A DNA stretch of 64,000 bases from Bacteroidales bacterium. GTDB taxonomy: Bacteria; Bacteroidota; Bacteroidia; Bacteroidales; UBA932. A model generated the notes under the pieces. That model was not told the DNA's origin. It saw only the letters and a list, made by a program, of their open reading frames with translations, and did no database searches. The stretch is taken from contig JAFUFP010000045.1 of NCBI GenBank assembly GCA_017469845.1, positions 1 through 64,000 on the forward strand, written 5' to 3'. Numbering within the stretch: the first letter of the stretch is position 1; every line of letters begins with the position of its first letter. Positions 1 to 7,594 of this stretch are shown piece by piece. Made by a program: the position numbers and the translations under genes.

Positions 1-58
1 AGGCTTTTTCGTCACCCCGGCGAAGTTGTTCAACGATCAATGACTCGTTCCAATCCAT
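1..58 (-). CDS. ECF-type RNA polymerase sigma factor, N-terminal fragment
   Basis: Reading leftward from the ATG at 58, the frame gives 19 residues, MDWNESLIVEQLRRGDEKA, and then runs off the window edge. The acidic-leucine start followed by L-R-x-G-D-E-K-A is the usual opening of region 2 in Bacteroidota ECF sigma factors. Such sigmas commonly sit with anti-sigma/SusCD systems, but nothing past residue 19 is visible, so regulon and partner are unknown. A TAnnTTTG promoter element lies about 65 bases upstream. Identification rests on a very short stretch. Confidence 0.5.
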   Translation of the reverse strand, partial: MDWNESLIVEQLRRGDEKA

Positions 59-122
59 TATATAACCATCTGACTATCAGTAAACAAAATAATACGAATA
101 GCTTTTACCGGTCAAAACTTAC

Positions 123-130
123 CAAATTTA
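123..130 (-). promoter_or_regulatory. -7 promoter element (TAAATTTG) for the sigma factor gene
   Basis: On the minus strand these bases read TAAATTTG, matching the Bacteroidota TAnnTTTG consensus, and the next gene downstream is the sigma factor starting at 58. No well-spaced -33 TTG is evident, so this is a consensus match only. Confidence 0.35.
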
Positions 131-270
131 CGAAGAATAATCGGAATAATAAGAACAGACAAGCCGGGAACGGTTCGCTTCGACATTGTCGGAAAGGAGT
201 CACCGGTATGCACACCTTCGCTCATCAACATCGTATGGACTCCATAAGATATCGTAGCAGCCGCACAACC

Positions 271-303
271 AAAAAAAGCATGCCCCATAGTCAAGGCATG
301 CTT
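271..303 (-). terminator. Rho-independent terminator after the GH43-like gene
   Basis: On the minus strand a 9-bp perfect stem (AAGCATGCC / GGCATGCTT on plus) is followed by a run of seven T residues. It lies 36 bases beyond the stop of the gene ending at 339 and ends that two-gene minus-strand unit. Confidence 0.85.
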
Positions 304-338
304 CATATCATTAAGGTATCGGGAGCGAAACGATCCCG

Positions 339-2024
339 TTAGCCGCGAGGCTTGGCCACACTCTTTCCGTACACGGTGAATTCGACAAGGCCCGGAGTGA
401 TGTCCTTGTGCCATCCGGTGATGGTCACCCTCGCGAACTGGCATTTGACCTCCTTACCCAAAGAGACATAGTCGATGATTTCGGTCTTTCCTTTCCTCTC
501 ATACACTTTGACCCACTGGTCGGCCGCACCCGGATCCCCGTCATTGACCTCGATCATATAGTCGATGGGACACTTCTCTGTGAGAGGGACGTTCTTGTCG
601 GCGTTGAGTTCCTTCCATATTATGCGGAAAGCGTCAACGTTGTAGTTGCCCTTCAGTGGAACGACATACCAGGGATTCTTGTCCTCGAGGGCCGGACGCC
701 ACCATGTGAGGATGGATTCGTCGTTCGCATAGACGGGATTCCATCCCTCGATGTAGCTCGATACGGCATAGCCCTGCCTTGCCGAAAGGATATCATCTCC
801 GGTCTCGTTTCCGTCGGCGGGATTCTCAAGAACACCGGGAACGTATTGGGGAACCTCTGAAAGATGAGGAACCACGAGATTGCCTTCAGCGTCAATCTTG
901 GCGGGGTCGCAACCCAGTCTTCTTTCCATATCGCCCTCATAGCCGACGTTCACGGTATAGAAGCACCAGAGAGTGCTGCCCGGGCCTTCCACGATGGATC
1001 CGTGACCTCCTCCGCGAACGGTTCCGGACATTGCGTCCGCTTGAGGGATGATCTCCTTCTCCTGGAATGTGAATCCCTCCAAAGGACCGGTCATCGACTG
1101 GTAGCATCCCATGGTGTAGGAGTCATACTGCGTTCCGGCCGTTGTCCACGTGAGGTAATATTTCCCCTTGTACTTCAGCATCCATGCCCCCTCGGGGAAA
1201 CCGTTCTCGTAGTCCTGGTGATGCTGACCGAAATTCTGCCAAGGGTAACGGTTGTCGTACTCGATGATGATCTTGGGCTCAGTAATAAGCTTGGTGGGAT
1301 CATTCACGTCAAGTTCCGCTCCACTGATATAGGGTCCCATACCCCAATATAGGTACATCCTGCGGTCATCGTCAACGAAGATGTTGACGTCGTTATGATC
1401 GGCGATTATCTTACCTTCTTTGGTATTCTCCTGGAAGGATTTCCCGTTGTAGGTGAAATCACCAAGATCCTTGAACGGACCTTCCGGAGAAAGGGATTCG
1501 TAGATATGCGAACTGTTCCATGCCAGGTAGAAATGCTCCACTCCACCCTCGTCGGTACGGTGCGCGATGGTCGGGGCCGTGAAATTCATATTACGTCCGT
1601 CGTCGGTCTTGAGCTGCACGAACCGCCAATCACTGAAGTCCTTCGACACCCAAAGGGATCCGTTGGTCCCGTAAAGATACCACGTGTCCTTGTAGTACAT
1701 TCCGGAAGGGTCAGCCGAAGCACGGGAATCGTTCTCGGAGATATACGACACGGTTCCGTTGAAAAGGGGCTGGAAACGTGCATGTGTAGGAGAAGACGAC
1801 ACGTCGATATGGAATGCGAAGGGGTTCGCCTCAACTACTCCTTTGTTCCTCGTTAAGGTCCTCGCATAGTCGAGAGGAAGAGGATTCACATAGGTCTTGG
1901 CCTCACCTTTGTCGACAAGGAATTTCTGAGGGACGGGACCTGCCGGCTTTTCGCCGCAGGAAGCAAGGACTGCAGCCACTGCGGCAAAGGCCGCAGCGAT
2001 TCTCAAACTATTGTTTCTGAGCAT
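339..2024 (-). CDS. GH43-like glycoside hydrolase lipoprotein with C-terminal discoidin-like module
   Basis: Predicted five-bladed propeller hydrolase of the GH43 superfamily acting on arabinose- or xylose-containing glycans. The start at 2024 is chosen because it gives a clean lipoprotein signal (AVLASC, Cys23); an in-frame ATG 15 codons upstream would spoil it. Candidate catalytic acids are Asp105 (SADPSGMYY), Asp212 (DHNDVNIF) and Glu278 (FPEGAWM), in the order base, pKa modulator, acid. Roughly the last 150 residues resemble an F5/8 type C carbohydrate-binding fold. It lies 69 bases downstream of the type-B carboxylesterase gene on the same strand, so the two are probably co-transcribed up to the terminator at 271-303. 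Substrate is unassigned; the hydrolase call is stronger than the subfamily. Confidence 0.8.
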   Translation of the reverse strand: MLRNNSLRIAAAFAAVAAVLASCGEKPAGPVPQKFLVDKGEAKTYVNPLPLDYARTLTRNKGVVEANPFAFHIDVSSSPTHARFQPLFNGTVSYISENDSRASADPSGMYYKDTWYLYGTNGSLWVSKDFSDWRFVQLKTDDGRNMNFTAPTIAHRTDEGGVEHFYLAWNSSHIYESLSPEGPFKDLGDFTYNGKSFQENTKEGKIIADHNDVNIFVDDDRRMYLYWGMGPYISGAELDVNDPTKLITEPKIIIEYDNRYPWQNFGQHHQDYENGFPEGAWMLKYKGKYYLTWTTAGTQYDSYTMGCYQSMTGPLEGFTFQEKEIIPQADAMSGTVRGGGHGSIVEGPGSTLWCFYTVNVGYEGDMERRLGCDPAKIDAEGNLVVPHLSEVPQYVPGVLENPADGNETGDDILSARQGYAVSSYIEGWNPVYANDESILTWWRPALEDKNPWYVVPLKGNYNVDAFRIIWKELNADKNVPLTEKCPIDYMIEVNDGDPGAADQWVKVYERKGKTEIIDYVSLGKEVKCQFARVTITGWHKDITPGLVEFTVYGKSVAKPRG

Positions 2025-2093
2025 ACTGTATTGGTTTGGTTTGATTTGGATAGATTGCTTTTGCAACACCCTTCCCCGAATCCGGGAAAAGGA

Positions 2094-3761
2094 TCAGTGA
2101 AGGGTTCTCGCTCCTCCGAAGGATGCGTCGAACTGCAGAAGTGCCTTGTCACGGCCGTGCCATACCTCACACTCGTTGTCGAACGTCATAGTGACATTGT
2201 CCTCCGCGGTATAAGGCATCCAAGAGGGCATTCCCTTTACGGGGTTGGGATTTCCGGTACGGGCGAAATTCACCCAGGCTGTACTCATTATCCTCGCCAG
2301 TTCAATGGCTTCCGGGCCACCTCCGGTCTCGGTACGGTAAAGGGCGGCGTTGTTGAAGGCGAAAGGAAGATCAAGACAATGGCCGCTGCGGAGCGCACCG
2401 TCAAGGACGGGAGACTCCCATCTGAAAAGGAAGTTGTAAACGGGTGCCCCGCCCTGGGCGACCTTGAGGTCACACTGGTGAAGCGCCATCGGACGGAATA
2501 TCATATCGAAGTCCATAAGGTCCCTGGGCTCATAGTCGGGATAGGTCTTCGCGAACATCTCCACGTACTCGTCCACCCTGTCACCGAAACGGCTCCGGTA
2601 ATATTCCTTGATGCGGTCAAGGCCGGCACCCTTCATTCCCGGGATGAATCCGCTCATCATGAATTCGGTCTTGGTGGAGCCCACCATCATAGGGATGTCC
2701 TTAGAACATTCGGGAGCCACCTCATCGAAGGGATGAGTCGGGAGGAAGTCCCCGTCAACTGTCGGAGCCCAACCGAAAAGGAAGGTCTTGAAGCCGTCGG
2801 CAACCGCCGTAGGCTGGACGGCCGCGATTGCCGCGACGCCTGCCTCGAGAAGGTCCTCATACGGTACGGAAAGGATTTCATCGATGTCCGAAGGCTTGAT
2901 GCCGAGGATTTTCGCGGTCTCCTGACCGATGAGGCGGGAGTATTTCTGTTCCATCACCCTTGCCTGGGATCCGCTGTGCACGATGGCCTTGTGGAAAAGT
3001 CCCTTCGCCGAAGGGGTGGCCAAAAGGGTGGACACCTTTCCGCCGCCTCCGCTCTGTCCGAAAATGGTGACATTGGAAGGATCACCTCCGAAAACGGATA
3101 TATTCTCCTTCACCCACTCGAGGGCCTTCACTATGTCCTTCATTCCGAGATTCGAGGAGTTCGCCCACTTTCCTCCGAAGGCGCTCATGTCCAGGAAACC
3201 CAGCACATTGAGACGGTGGTTCACTGAAACCACGACAACGTCACCGCTCTCGGCGAGATTCCTGCCGTCATAGGCGAGCTGCTCGTGGGATGATCCGTCA
3301 TTGAAGCCGCCCCCGTGGAGCCATACCATCACAGGACGCTTCTTTCCGTCATTCACTCCGGGAGTCCAGACATTGAGATTCTGGCAGTTCTCGTCCGGAT
3401 AACCGTCATCCCAGTCCATGGAGAATGCCGACTCGTCGTTGTACCATCCGGTCCTTACCGGATGAGGTGAAACCGGGCCGTAATGGCGGCAGCTCCTGAC
3501 GCCCTCCCAACTGTCGGGAGATTGGGGCTCCATGAAACGGGAAGCCTTGGCGTAAGGTATACCTTTATAAATATATATTCCGCCGTCGATGTATCCGCAG
3601 ATCTGACCCGAAGAAATGGAAATGGTCGAAGCGGAAGCCGATGTGATGAGTTCGCGACTGCCTTCGGGAGCGGGAGCACCCGAAGAAGAGCCTCCTCCGC
3701 ACGAACAGAGAAAAAGCGACGCTGCCACCAGGGCAGAGAAAATACAGATGAATTTATGCAT
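2094..3761 (-). CDS. Type-B carboxylesterase lipoprotein
   Basis: Alpha/beta-hydrolase of the carboxylesterase type-B (PF00135) family, expected to cleave ester bonds, possibly acyl decorations on plant glycans. Start at 3761 gives a lipoprotein signal (LFLCSC) followed by a Gly/Ser-rich linker; the longer reading adds 33 residues without signal character. Visible family motifs are the oxyanion-hole HGGGFNDGS, the structural CQNLNVWTPG segment, the nucleophile elbow GQSGGGGKV (canonical GESAGG) and the late catalytic-His region SGHCLDLPF. Length (555 aa) fits the family. It precedes the GH43-like gene in the same direction, supporting a role in debranching. A second type-B esterase is at 10585-11952 but is shorter and clearly diverged. 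Confidence 0.88.
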   Translation of the reverse strand: MHKFICIFSALVAASLFLCSCGGGSSSGAPAPEGSRELITSASASTISISSGQICGYIDGGIYIYKGIPYAKASRFMEPQSPDSWEGVRSCRHYGPVSPHPVRTGWYNDESAFSMDWDDGYPDENCQNLNVWTPGVNDGKKRPVMVWLHGGGFNDGSSHEQLAYDGRNLAESGDVVVVSVNHRLNVLGFLDMSAFGGKWANSSNLGMKDIVKALEWVKENISVFGGDPSNVTIFGQSGGGGKVSTLLATPSAKGLFHKAIVHSGSQARVMEQKYSRLIGQETAKILGIKPSDIDEILSVPYEDLLEAGVAAIAAVQPTAVADGFKTFLFGWAPTVDGDFLPTHPFDEVAPECSKDIPMMVGSTKTEFMMSGFIPGMKGAGLDRIKEYYRSRFGDRVDEYVEMFAKTYPDYEPRDLMDFDMIFRPMALHQCDLKVAQGGAPVYNFLFRWESPVLDGALRSGHCLDLPFAFNNAALYRTETGGGPEAIELARIMSTAWVNFARTGNPNPVKGMPSWMPYTAEDNVTMTFDNECEVWHGRDKALLQFDASFGGARTLH

Positions 3762-3967
3762 GGCGATGTCGGTTATTGTTTTCCGATACGAAAATAGTGA
3801 CAAATATTCTCTCCGGCAAACTCCACCGAACCGAAAAACAGTATGAAAAAGAAAATACACATCCCGTCAACAAATCCTTTTCTGCTCAAACCATCTTTTG
3901 ACGATTAGGAAAAACTTTGAGACGATATCGCACAACGAAAAGGAGGCATATCGGCTAAATTAGCATC

Positions 3968-5011
3968 GTGAGAAAATCGTTCCGCATAGCTGCCACGGCA
4001 ATCGCCCTTTTCGCAGCGGGTACCGCCAGGGTATCCGCCCAGAAAGCGTCGGAATGGTTCCTCCCCGACATCTCGTCTTCGACATACATAATCGAGGATT
4101 ACAGGACTGATACGGGGAAATTCTCCACCCATCCCCTTTCGGCGATAACCGCCTCCTTCGGACGGGGAACATCCTTCGAATTCACCGCCTCGTACGACAT
4201 CATAAAGTCAAAGTTCATGGGGCTGGAAGGATACCTGAAGATCCATCCCGCCTTGAACATCCGCGCCGGAATCCAGCGCATGCCCTTCCTCCACGAGACG
4301 ACCTATTCCCCGAGGATACTCGAGGCTGTGGGATTCTCCCAGGGGGCGAGCCTTCTGGGCGGATACTCCGGAGACATAACCGGCATAAACTCCCGAAGCC
4401 GTGACTGCGGAATCCTCCTCGAAGGCGTGCTCATTTACGAGGGGGAAAGAGCGGTACTCCGTTACTGGGCGGGAGTTTTCAACGGCAACGGATACTCATT
4501 CTCCGACAACAACCGGGCTAAGGACTTCCAGGGAAAGATACTCTTCGCCCCGTGGAAGAGTATCAGTTTCACTCTTGGAGTGATGAAAGCCAAATACTCC
4601 CCCATCGGCGAAGACGGGAAAGCGGACGGGGACCTTCTCCTCCGCCGTGACCGCATAACCGCGGGCATCTGGGGAGACTGGGGAAGGTGGTACCTACGCG
4701 GAGAGAACATCTTCGGATGGACCGGCGACTCCCGCAACGAATGCGCTTTCCTCATGGGAGGATACCGTCCCACCGAAAACACCGCCATCGGAGCCAGGAT
4801 GGACTACAGCAACGCCGACATCGGTTCCTCCACCCCTTCGGACATAATGAAGCCCCAGATATGCTTCACGCATTTCCTGAAAGGCAATGCCCTGAGTTAC
4901 CGCCTCCAGTACGGGAGGACGATATTTTCGGATCCTGACAAAGAAGGCTACGGAACGGTTTCGCTGTGCGCCATCTTCCGCTTCGGCCTGTCATTGAGAA
5001 AAGACACATAG
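3968..5011 (+). CDS. Outer-membrane beta-barrel protein, phosphate-selective porin-like
   Basis: 347-residue secreted protein beginning with a GTG codon at 3968 and a signal peptide ending near VSAQ. The rest alternates short amphipathic strands with Gly/Asn turns, many aromatic residues at strand ends and a near-terminal strand ending in F-R-F-G-L, which is the pattern of an outer-membrane barrel. Overall look is that of porin O/P-like proteins of Bacteroidota. It is on the strand opposite to its left neighbours and 151 bases ahead of the tandem esterases. Specific substrate is unknown; no plug domain or TonB box is seen. Confidence 0.6.
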   Translation: MRKSFRIAATAIALFAAGTARVSAQKASEWFLPDISSSTYIIEDYRTDTGKFSTHPLSAITASFGRGTSFEFTASYDIIKSKFMGLEGYLKIHPALNIRAGIQRMPFLHETTYSPRILEAVGFSQGASLLGGYSGDITGINSRSRDCGILLEGVLIYEGERAVLRYWAGVFNGNGYSFSDNNRAKDFQGKILFAPWKSISFTLGVMKAKYSPIGEDGKADGDLLLRRDRITAGIWGDWGRWYLRGENIFGWTGDSRNECAFLMGGYRPTENTAIGARMDYSNADIGSSTPSDIMKPQICFTHFLKGNALSYRLQYGRTIFSDPDKEGYGTVSLCAIFRFGLSLRKDT

Positions 5012-5162
5012 GAATGGAAACGCTGAAGGAGAAAGAAAAACAGTGAATGATTGTTCTTTTTGACGAAAAGCCATTCACCTTTCCACAAAAATTGAGTAAA
5101 TTCAGCCCGATAACGCACATACAACAAACACAACATAACTGTCACAAAACCAAAAACCATCG

Positions 5163-6290
5163 ATGATGAAAAGATTTGCACTTTTCGTGAGCCTTCTCGC
5201 GATAGCGGGAAGCCTCAGCGCACAGGAGCTGACGAACTTCTCTTTCGGAAGGCAGGCTCCGGTCATCTCTCCCGAAATCCAGGCGGACAGCGTCACCTTC
5301 CGTCTGAAAGCCGATTACGCCACCATCGTCAAACTCAACGCCTCTTGGATGGGTGCCATGGGCGGTACCGTTGACATGAAAAGAGGCGAGAACAACGTAT
5401 GGTCAGTCAAACTCCCTCTCCCCTCTCCCGAAATCTACACCTACAGTTTCATGGTGGACGGAGTTTCAGTCAATGACCCCCAGAACATCCAGGTACAGAG
5501 GGACGGACAGCGTTTCCTCAACATGCTGATCGTTCCCGGCAAGAGGACCGAGAACTACGGTGAAGCGAACAAGAGGGGAACCGTCAGGTACATGTGGTAC
5601 GACAGCGCCCTTCTGGGATCGAACCGCAGGATGGTGGTCTACACCCCCTACGGATACGAGACTTCACCCAAGGAGAAATATCCCGTCCTCTATCTCCTCC
5701 ACGGAGGCGGCGGTGACGAAGAGGCCTGGACCTCGATGGGAAGGGCCGCACAGATCCTCGACAACCTCATCGAAAAGGGTCTGGCCAAACCGATGATCGT
5801 CGTGATGCCCAACGGTAACCCCGGACAGCAGGCAGCAGCGACCCTCAATCTCCCCACAAAGCAGGTCCAGATGCAGGACGCTTACGTCAAGAGCCTCGTC
5901 ACCGAGATCATCCCCTTCATCGAGAAGAACTTCAGGGCTATCCCCAAGAAGGAGTCCAGGGCAATCGCCGGACTGTCGATGGGAGGTGGACATACCCTCA
6001 GCGCAAGCGGACTTTATCCCGGAACCTTCGGATACATCTGTCCTTTGAGCATCGGTTCACAGCCTTCAGAGGAACTCAACAACCGTCTCCAGGGAATCAA
6101 GAAGGCCGGCTACAATCTCTACTGGTTCGGAGTCGGCAACACCGACTTCCTCTATCAGAGCGCACTCTCTCTTGACAAGGCCCTCACCGACAACGGCCTC
6201 GAGCACACCTTCTTCGTAACCGACGGAGGACACACCTGGGCCAACTGGAGGAACTACCTCGACACCTTCTCAAGGCTTCTTTTCAAATAG
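5163..6290 (+). CDS. CE1-like esterase with N-terminal E-set/CBM48-like domain (copy 1)
   Basis: Secreted carbohydrate esterase of the enterochelin-esterase/CE1 type. Residues 1-20 are a signal peptide ending SLSAQ, residues about 30-125 form an immunoglobulin-like E-set/CBM48-like domain, and residues about 140-375 form the alpha/beta-hydrolase. The catalytic set is readable: Ser272 in GLSMGGGH, Asp328 in GNTDFLY and His357 in GGHTWANWR, with LHGGGGDEEAW forming the oxyanion region. Feruloyl and acetyl-xylan esterases of gut Bacteroidales have this architecture, so removal of ferulate or acetate from arabinoxylan is a reasonable inference. The next gene is a close paralogue 28 bases downstream. 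Initiation may be at either of two adjacent ATGs (5163, 5166). Confidence 0.85.
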   Translation: MMKRFALFVSLLAIAGSLSAQELTNFSFGRQAPVISPEIQADSVTFRLKADYATIVKLNASWMGAMGGTVDMKRGENNVWSVKLPLPSPEIYTYSFMVDGVSVNDPQNIQVQRDGQRFLNMLIVPGKRTENYGEANKRGTVRYMWYDSALLGSNRRMVVYTPYGYETSPKEKYPVLYLLHGGGGDEEAWTSMGRAAQILDNLIEKGLAKPMIVVMPNGNPGQQAAATLNLPTKQVQMQDAYVKSLVTEIIPFIEKNFRAIPKKESRAIAGLSMGGGHTLSASGLYPGTFGYICPLSIGSQPSEELNNRLQGIKKAGYNLYWFGVGNTDFLYQSALSLDKALTDNGLEHTFFVTDGGHTWANWRNYLDTFSRLLFK

Positions 6291-6318
6291 AAACACTACT
6301 GCATAATAAAATACTGAA

Positions 6319-7446
6319 ATGAAGAAACTCGCAATCATTGCAGGACTTCTCGCGATAGCGGGAACCCTCAGCGCACAGGAACTCACAAACTTTTCATTCG
6401 GAAGGGGTGCGGCTCCCGTCATCTCCCCCGAAATCCAGGCCGACAGCGTCACCTTCCGTCTGAAGGCTGACTACGCCACTCAGGTCACCATGTACGGATC
6501 ATGGCTTCCCGGATACGGAGACCAAATCCAGATGAGAAGAGGCGAGAACAACGTCTGGTCCGTCAAACTCCCCCTCCCTTCCCCTGAAATCTACACATAC
6601 AACTTCTTCGTTGACGGAGTGTCCGTGAACGACCCCCAGAACGTGCTTGTACAAAGGGACGGAACCCGTTACCTCAGCATGCTGCTCGTTCCAGGAGAGA
6701 GGAGCGAAAACTACAACGAGGCCTCTCACAGGGGAACGGTTTCACATCCCTGGTATGACAGCAAGATCCTCGGCATCAACCGTCGTCTCACCGTCTATAC
6801 CCCTTACGGATACGAATCCAACCCCAAACAGAAATACCCCGTCCTCTATCTCCTTCACGGAGCCGGTGGAGACGAGGAGGCATGGTCATCCATGGGTAGG
6901 GCCGCACAGATCCTAGACAACCTGATCGAGAAGGGTCTCGCCAAACCCATGATCGTCGTCATGCCCAACGGAAATCCCGGACAGCAGGCTGCCGGCACCA
7001 TGGGTCTTCCCACCAAGCAGGTCACCGAGCAGGACGCATACGTGAAGAGCCTCGTCACCGAGATCGTTCCCTTCATCGAAAAGAACTTCAGGGCAATCCC
7101 CAAGAAGGAATCCAGGGCAATCGCAGGACTTTCGATGGGTGGCGGACACACAACCCGTGCAACCATCCTCTATCCTGACGTATTCGATTACATCTGCCCC
7201 CTTAGCTGCGGAATCCGCGACAGCGCTGAACTCGACAGCCAGCTCCAGGGAATCAAGAAGGCCGGATACAAACTCTACTGGGTAGGTTGCGGAACATCCG
7301 ATTTCGCATGGCCCGGCACCGAGGTCCTCGACCAGGCTCTCACCCGCAACGGCATGCAGCACACCATCTTCCCCAGCGAAGGCGGTCACACCTGGTACAA
7401 CTGGAGGCTTTACCTCAACACTTTCGCAAGACTCCTCTTCAAATAG
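6319..7446 (+). CDS. CE1-like esterase with N-terminal E-set/CBM48-like domain (copy 2)
   Basis: Same length (375 aa) and architecture as the preceding gene, with long identical blocks in the E-set domain and around the nucleophile GLSMGGGH; the His motif is GGHTWYNWR. It differs mainly in the 60-70 loop of the E-set domain and in the lid region after the nucleophile, where ligand specificity would be set. This is a recent tandem duplication. Both copies are probably one transcript ending at the hairpin at 7469-7503. A more diverged third family member lies at 14569-15810 on the other strand. Feruloyl or acetyl esterase activity is inferred, not demonstrated. Confidence 0.85.
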   Translation: MKKLAIIAGLLAIAGTLSAQELTNFSFGRGAAPVISPEIQADSVTFRLKADYATQVTMYGSWLPGYGDQIQMRRGENNVWSVKLPLPSPEIYTYNFFVDGVSVNDPQNVLVQRDGTRYLSMLLVPGERSENYNEASHRGTVSHPWYDSKILGINRRLTVYTPYGYESNPKQKYPVLYLLHGAGGDEEAWSSMGRAAQILDNLIEKGLAKPMIVVMPNGNPGQQAAGTMGLPTKQVTEQDAYVKSLVTEIVPFIEKNFRAIPKKESRAIAGLSMGGGHTTRATILYPDVFDYICPLSCGIRDSAELDSQLQGIKKAGYKLYWVGCGTSDFAWPGTEVLDQALTRNGMQHTIFPSEGGHTWYNWRLYLNTFARLLFK

Positions 7447-7468
7447 GACGCCTTATACACTATATTGC

Positions 7469-7503
7469 AATGGAGGTGGGATCAAATGGGTTCCACCTCC
7501 ATT
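7469..7503 (+). terminator. Stem-loop terminator after the tandem esterases
   Basis: An 11-bp perfect stem (AATGGAGGTGG / CCACCTCCATT) with a short loop lies 22 bases after the stop of the second esterase. The following bases are AT-rich but not a clean T-run, so strength is uncertain. Confidence 0.65.
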
Positions 7504-7532
7504 ATTTATGGACAAAAATCATAAAAAAAACT

Positions 7533-7540
7533 TATCTTTG
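7533..7540 (+). promoter_or_regulatory. -7 promoter element (TATCTTTG)
   Basis: Exact TAnnTTTG match 54 bases ahead of the ATG at 7595 and just after the esterase terminator, so the AAA/PD-(D/E)XK gene probably has its own promoter. The -33 region has no clear TTG. Confidence 0.5.
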
Positions 7541-7594
7541 TAAATATGGTAAGAAAAAGAGGTTTTCTTCTTCCATTTTTATATTGCGCACAGT

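Noticed and set aside
112..444. A 110-codon open frame on the minus strand crossing the end of the GH43-like gene
   Set aside because: It overlaps the terminator and the GH43 C-terminus in another frame and has no signal, motif or start context.
2070..2093. Terminator between the type-B carboxylesterase and the GH43-like gene
   Set aside because: A TTCCCGGATTCGGGGAA hairpin exists but has no T-run, so the pair is treated as co-transcribed.
2031..3227. A 398-codon open frame opposite the type-B carboxylesterase
   Set aside because: Antisense to a clear esterase with catalytic motifs; such long frames arise from GC-rich codon bias on the complementary strand.
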